A stretch of DNA of 7,772 nucleotides. It comes from Tannerellaceae bacterium. GTDB taxonomy: Bacteria; Bacteroidota; Bacteroidia; Bacteroidales; Tannerellaceae. The translations under genes and the position numbers were made by a program. Where the stretch lies: the NCBI GenBank assembly GCA_031267205.1, contig JAIRZN010000097.1, forward strand, positions 1-7,772. The letters run 5' to 3'. Under the pieces are notes generated by a model. It had not been told where the DNA came from and ran no database searches. It worked only from the letters and a program-made list of their open reading frames with translations. This document shows, piece after piece, positions 6,334 through 7,772 of this stretch. Every line of letters starts with the position of its first letter. The stretch's first letter is position 1.

Positions 6334-7248
6334 TAATATCCCCTCCTTTTTTAACTCGTCGACGATTGCGTCCAGTATCCCGTTGATAAAAATCCCGCTT
6401 TTGGGCGTACTATAATACTTCGCCATGTCGATATACTCGTTCAGGGTTACGCTCACAGGGATAGAGGGGAAGGACATCATTTCGGCGATAGCGATCTGCA
6501 TTATAATCAAGTCTATATTCGCAACGCGCTCCGTCTCCCAGTTCTGTACGCGCCGGCTTATGCGCTCGCGGATCTCAGGGCCGTGCAGGAGGGTTTCGCG
6601 AAGGAGGCGGACGGAGAACATGCGCGCTTCCTCGTCGTTGAACATCGGCAGGAGCGATTGCCGGCTTCCCTCATGTTCCCTGAAGTGTTTGATGGTTTTA
6701 AGCGTAAATGTGCCGACGATTTCAACGTCATCGTTCCAGAAGATGCTCTTGTCTTCAAGGTATTCGGACACGGCTTCATTCCCAAGCACGAACGTCTTGA
6801 AAGCTGCGCGCCAAAATTCGCGGTCGGTCTCGTACGAATCGTCCGTGTTAACGGCGTATTCGGCGTAAAGGTCGGACGCGAGCAGCGTATTCAAGGTAGT
6901 TTTCAGGAAATCCTGGTCGTTATCCCATGAGATTTTATATTCGTTTACATAATGCCGCAGGTCGTCGTTACGGCTCAATTGCTGCGCAAAACGGTTGTTA
7001 ACCAGGCGCATATTGGGATGTAATTCTTCGCTCGTCGGAACGTACTTATGCTTGCGGTTATCTAATGTTCGGTCGAGAAGATTCGTGAGGGCGATGATCA
7101 GGAGCAGGAAATAATAGTACAAATCGTAGGACTTACGTAAGCTGAAAAGCAATTCGTTCTCAGCAGTTTTCATGTCCCTACTATCGGTCTGATAATAGGC
7201 GTATAATATCTGCAAAACCTTAATGCGTATCAATGTTCTGTTTATCAT
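6322..7248 (-). CDS. nusB: transcription antitermination factor NusB, long Bacteroidetes form
   Basis: NusB binds boxA RNA together with NusE (ribosomal protein S10) and supports antitermination on rRNA operons. The conserved halves sit at the two ends of this 308-residue protein. The basic N-terminal helix is INRTLIRIKVLQILYAYYQ (residues 2-20). The C-terminal NusB core runs from about 230 and includes VTLNEYIDMAKYY (267-279) and GIFINGILDAI (286-296). E. coli NusB has about 139 residues. The excess is a central, mostly helical and charged region, as is usual for Bacteroidota NusB. The open frame continues upstream to 7452, but those 68 codons cross the promoter at 7286-7316 and a repeat copy, and they resemble nothing in NusB. 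I therefore start at the ATG at 7248. It is the first gene of the unit leading to coaE. Confidence 0.93.
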   Translation of the reverse strand: MINRTLIRIKVLQILYAYYQTDSRDMKTAENELLFSLRKSYDLYYYFLLLIIALTNLLDRTLDNRKHKYVPTSEELHPNMRLVNNRFAQQLSRNDDLRHYVNEYKISWDNDQDFLKTTLNTLLASDLYAEYAVNTDDSYETDREFWRAAFKTFVLGNEAVSEYLEDKSIFWNDDVEIVGTFTLKTIKHFREHEGSRQSLLPMFNDEEARMFSVRLLRETLLHGPEIRERISRRVQNWETERVANIDLIIMQIAIAEMMSFPSIPVSVTLNEYIDMAKYYSTPKSGIFINGILDAIVDELKKEGILFKD

Positions 7249-7285
7249 TGTATGAAAGAGCTTTATTTTGTTTTTTAACAGGCTG

Positions 7286-7316
7286 CAAATGTAGTCAAAA
7301 ATTGTGCGCCCGTCAA
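7286..7316 (-). promoter_or_regulatory. promoter of the nusB-yajC-ybbR-coaE unit
   Basis: On the minus strand, TTG at 7316-7314 and TACATTTG at 7293-7286 form a -33/-7 pair with 20 bp spacing, and the -7 box is exact and followed by C. The predicted transcript starts near 7279, about 30 nt before the nusB ATG. This is one of the two best promoter matches in the window. Confidence 0.75.
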
Positions 7317-7427
7317 TCTCTGCCATCTTATCGAAGCCGGTTCGTGCAAACATGTGATTTAATATCAATTGCCTCCCGTTGAGCGATATGTTTTCCATAT
7401 TAGGGGAAAGGTATTCCGTAACCTGTT

Positions 7428-7447
7428 CTTGTAAAAATTCAGCGGCT
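7428..7447 (+). repeat. isolated partial copy of the array repeat
   Basis: CTTGTAAAAATTCAGCGGCT at 7428-7447 matches the first half of the array units (the shorter, GT-less version seen at 7551). The hairpin half is not recognisable after it; CCCAAGCGCC follows instead. It lies outside the inverted repeats that bound the main array, so the unit is not confined to them. Confidence 0.8.
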
Positions 7448-7458
7448 CCCAAGCGCCA

Positions 7459-7489
7459 TTTTTCCAGCTATCGCAAAAATTTATATTTG
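7459..7489 (+). promoter_or_regulatory. candidate rightward promoter facing the repeat array
   Basis: TATATTTG at 7482-7489 is an exact -7 box followed by C. TTT at 7459-7461, inside a T-run, is 20 bp upstream and could serve as an imperfect -33 box. Transcription would begin near 7496, inside the left inverted repeat, and run through the whole array. The target would be a gene beyond the right edge or a non-coding transcript. Confidence 0.5.
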
Positions 7490-7506
7490 CAAAAATATCC
7501 CAACAT
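7490..7506 (+). repeat. left 17-bp inverted repeat bounding the array
   Basis: CAAAAATATCCCAACAT here matches the reverse complement of 7734-7750 (CAAAAATATTCCAACAT) at 16 of 17 positions. It lies 3 bp before the first array unit and directly after the -7 box of the rightward promoter. Confidence 0.85.
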
Positions 7507-7509
7507 AGG

Positions 7510-7733
7510 CTTGTAAAAATTCACAAGCTCCAAAAGTATCTTTTGGAGGTCTTGTAAAAATTCAGCGGCCCCAAAAGTATCTTTTGGAGCTTGTGTAAAA
7601 ATTCAGCGGCTTCAAAAGTATCTTTTGGAGCTTGTGTAAAAATTCAGCGGCTTCAAAAGTATCTTTTGGAGCTTGTGTAAAAATTCAGCGGCTCCAAAAA
7701 CATCTTTTGGAGCTTGTGTAAAAATTCAGCGGG
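7510..7733 (+). repeat. tandem array of a 41-bp hairpin-containing unit, about 5.5 copies
   Basis: Unit starts are at 7510, 7551, 7590, 7631, 7672 and 7713, giving lengths 41, 39, 41, 41, 41 and a final partial 21. Each unit has a linker, CTTG(TG)TAAAAATTCAGCGG, then a palindrome with arms CTCCAAAAG and CTTTTGGAG around TAT. The units at 7590 and 7631 are identical. They have CTTCAAAAG as left arm, which still pairs through a G-U wobble in plus-strand RNA. The 7551 unit has CCCCAAAAG, which pairs fully (with a wobble) only in minus-strand RNA. The 7672 unit has a shorter stem and loop ACATC. The 7510 unit has ACAAG replacing AGCGG, which can pair with flanking CTTGT on either side. No spacers separate the units. 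Confidence 0.93.
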
Positions 7734-7750
7734 ATGTTGGAATATTTTTG
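7734..7750 (+). repeat. right 17-bp inverted repeat bounding the array
   Basis: ATGTTGGAATATTTTTG is the inverted partner of 7490-7506 with one mismatch. It begins immediately after the truncated sixth unit (ending CAGCGGG), so the array is cut exactly at this repeat. Confidence 0.85.
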
Positions 7751-7758
7751 GAAATATT
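7741..7758 (+). repeat. small AT-rich hairpin
   Basis: AATATTT (7741-7747) and AAATATT (7752-7758) form a 7-bp perfect stem with a TTGG loop. It overlaps the right inverted repeat. No T-run follows, so it is not a convincing terminator. Confidence 0.5.
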
Positions 7759-7772
7759 ATTGGAGCTTTTCC

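Larger units (their letters stand above)
7249..7772. other. 524-bp region without a gene, with divergent promoters and a repeat array
   Basis: No convincing protein gene is present here. From left to right it holds the nusB leader and promoter (to 7316), then about 110 bp (7317-7427) in which I see nothing definite. After that come a solitary, degenerate copy of the repeat unit's first half (7428-7447), a rightward promoter (7459-7489), a 17-bp inverted repeat, the tandem array, the second inverted repeat, and a small AT-rich hairpin near the window edge. Open frames that cross the array are accidental, because a 41-bp period is not a multiple of three. Confidence 0.7.

Noticed and set aside
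6425..6930. Long plus-strand open frames opposite nusB
   Set aside because: They are antisense shadows of the nusB coding sequence and show no domain or promoter of their own.
7249..7452. Upstream extension of nusB by 68 codons
   Set aside because: It would cross the nusB promoter and a repeat fragment, and NusB proteins begin at or near the residues encoded from 7248.
7510..7733. CRISPR array
   Set aside because: The repeats are contiguous with no unique spacers, the whole 41-bp unit is repeated, and no cas gene is present.
7510..7733. Series of intrinsic terminators
   Set aside because: The hairpin stems are AT-rich and are followed by CTTGT rather than a run of T on the plus strand, and by GCCGCTG-like sequence on the minus strand.
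7510..7733. Repeat protein coding region
   Set aside because: A 41-bp period shifts frame in each copy, so it cannot encode a regular amino-acid repeat.

Overview
The window looks like chromosomal DNA from a member of the Bacteroidota, most likely the order Bacteroidales. The reasons are: several exact copies of the Bacteroidetes -7 promoter box (TAnnTTTG), most with a usable -33 box; A-rich gene leaders without Shine-Dalgarno sequences; an unusually long NusB of about 308 residues; and the order nusB-yajC-ybbR-coaE. I cannot name a genus from the sequence alone.

Layout. The left edge (1-470, minus strand) holds the N-terminal part of truA, cut by the window edge. Divergent from it are two tandem AraC-type regulators (650-1513 and 1720-2601, plus strand) that are clear paralogues. 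Next comes a two-gene plus-strand unit (2684-4349): a BadF/BadG-type sugar kinase, probably acting on N-acetylmuramic acid and/or N-acetylglucosamine, followed after 10 bp by murQ, the MurNAc-6-phosphate etherase. Together they would turn cytosolic MurNAc from recycled or scavenged peptidoglycan into GlcNAc-6-phosphate and D-lactate. Facing this unit is a minus-strand housekeeping operon (7248 down to 4328): nusB, yajC, a YbbR-domain membrane protein and coaE. The 3' ends of murQ and coaE overlap by 22 bp. ybbR and coaE are coupled by an ATGA overlap. yajC appears to have an extra promoter just behind nusB.

The right end (7249-7772) has no convincing gene. It carries the nusB promoter, a second promoter pointing right, and a compact array of a roughly 41-bp repeat (7510-7733). 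Each full unit contains a hairpin. The array is bounded by 17-bp inverted repeats matching at 16 of 17 positions. The rightward promoter abuts the left inverted repeat, so the array may be transcribed as a structured leader or small RNA. This repeat structure is the least ordinary part of the window. The rest is conserved core metabolism and regulation, and I see no evidence of a new multi-gene system.

Three starts are placed downstream of the longest open frame: araC-1 at 650, coaE at 4918 and nusB at 7248. Promoter boxes, family alignment or gene overlap support each choice.
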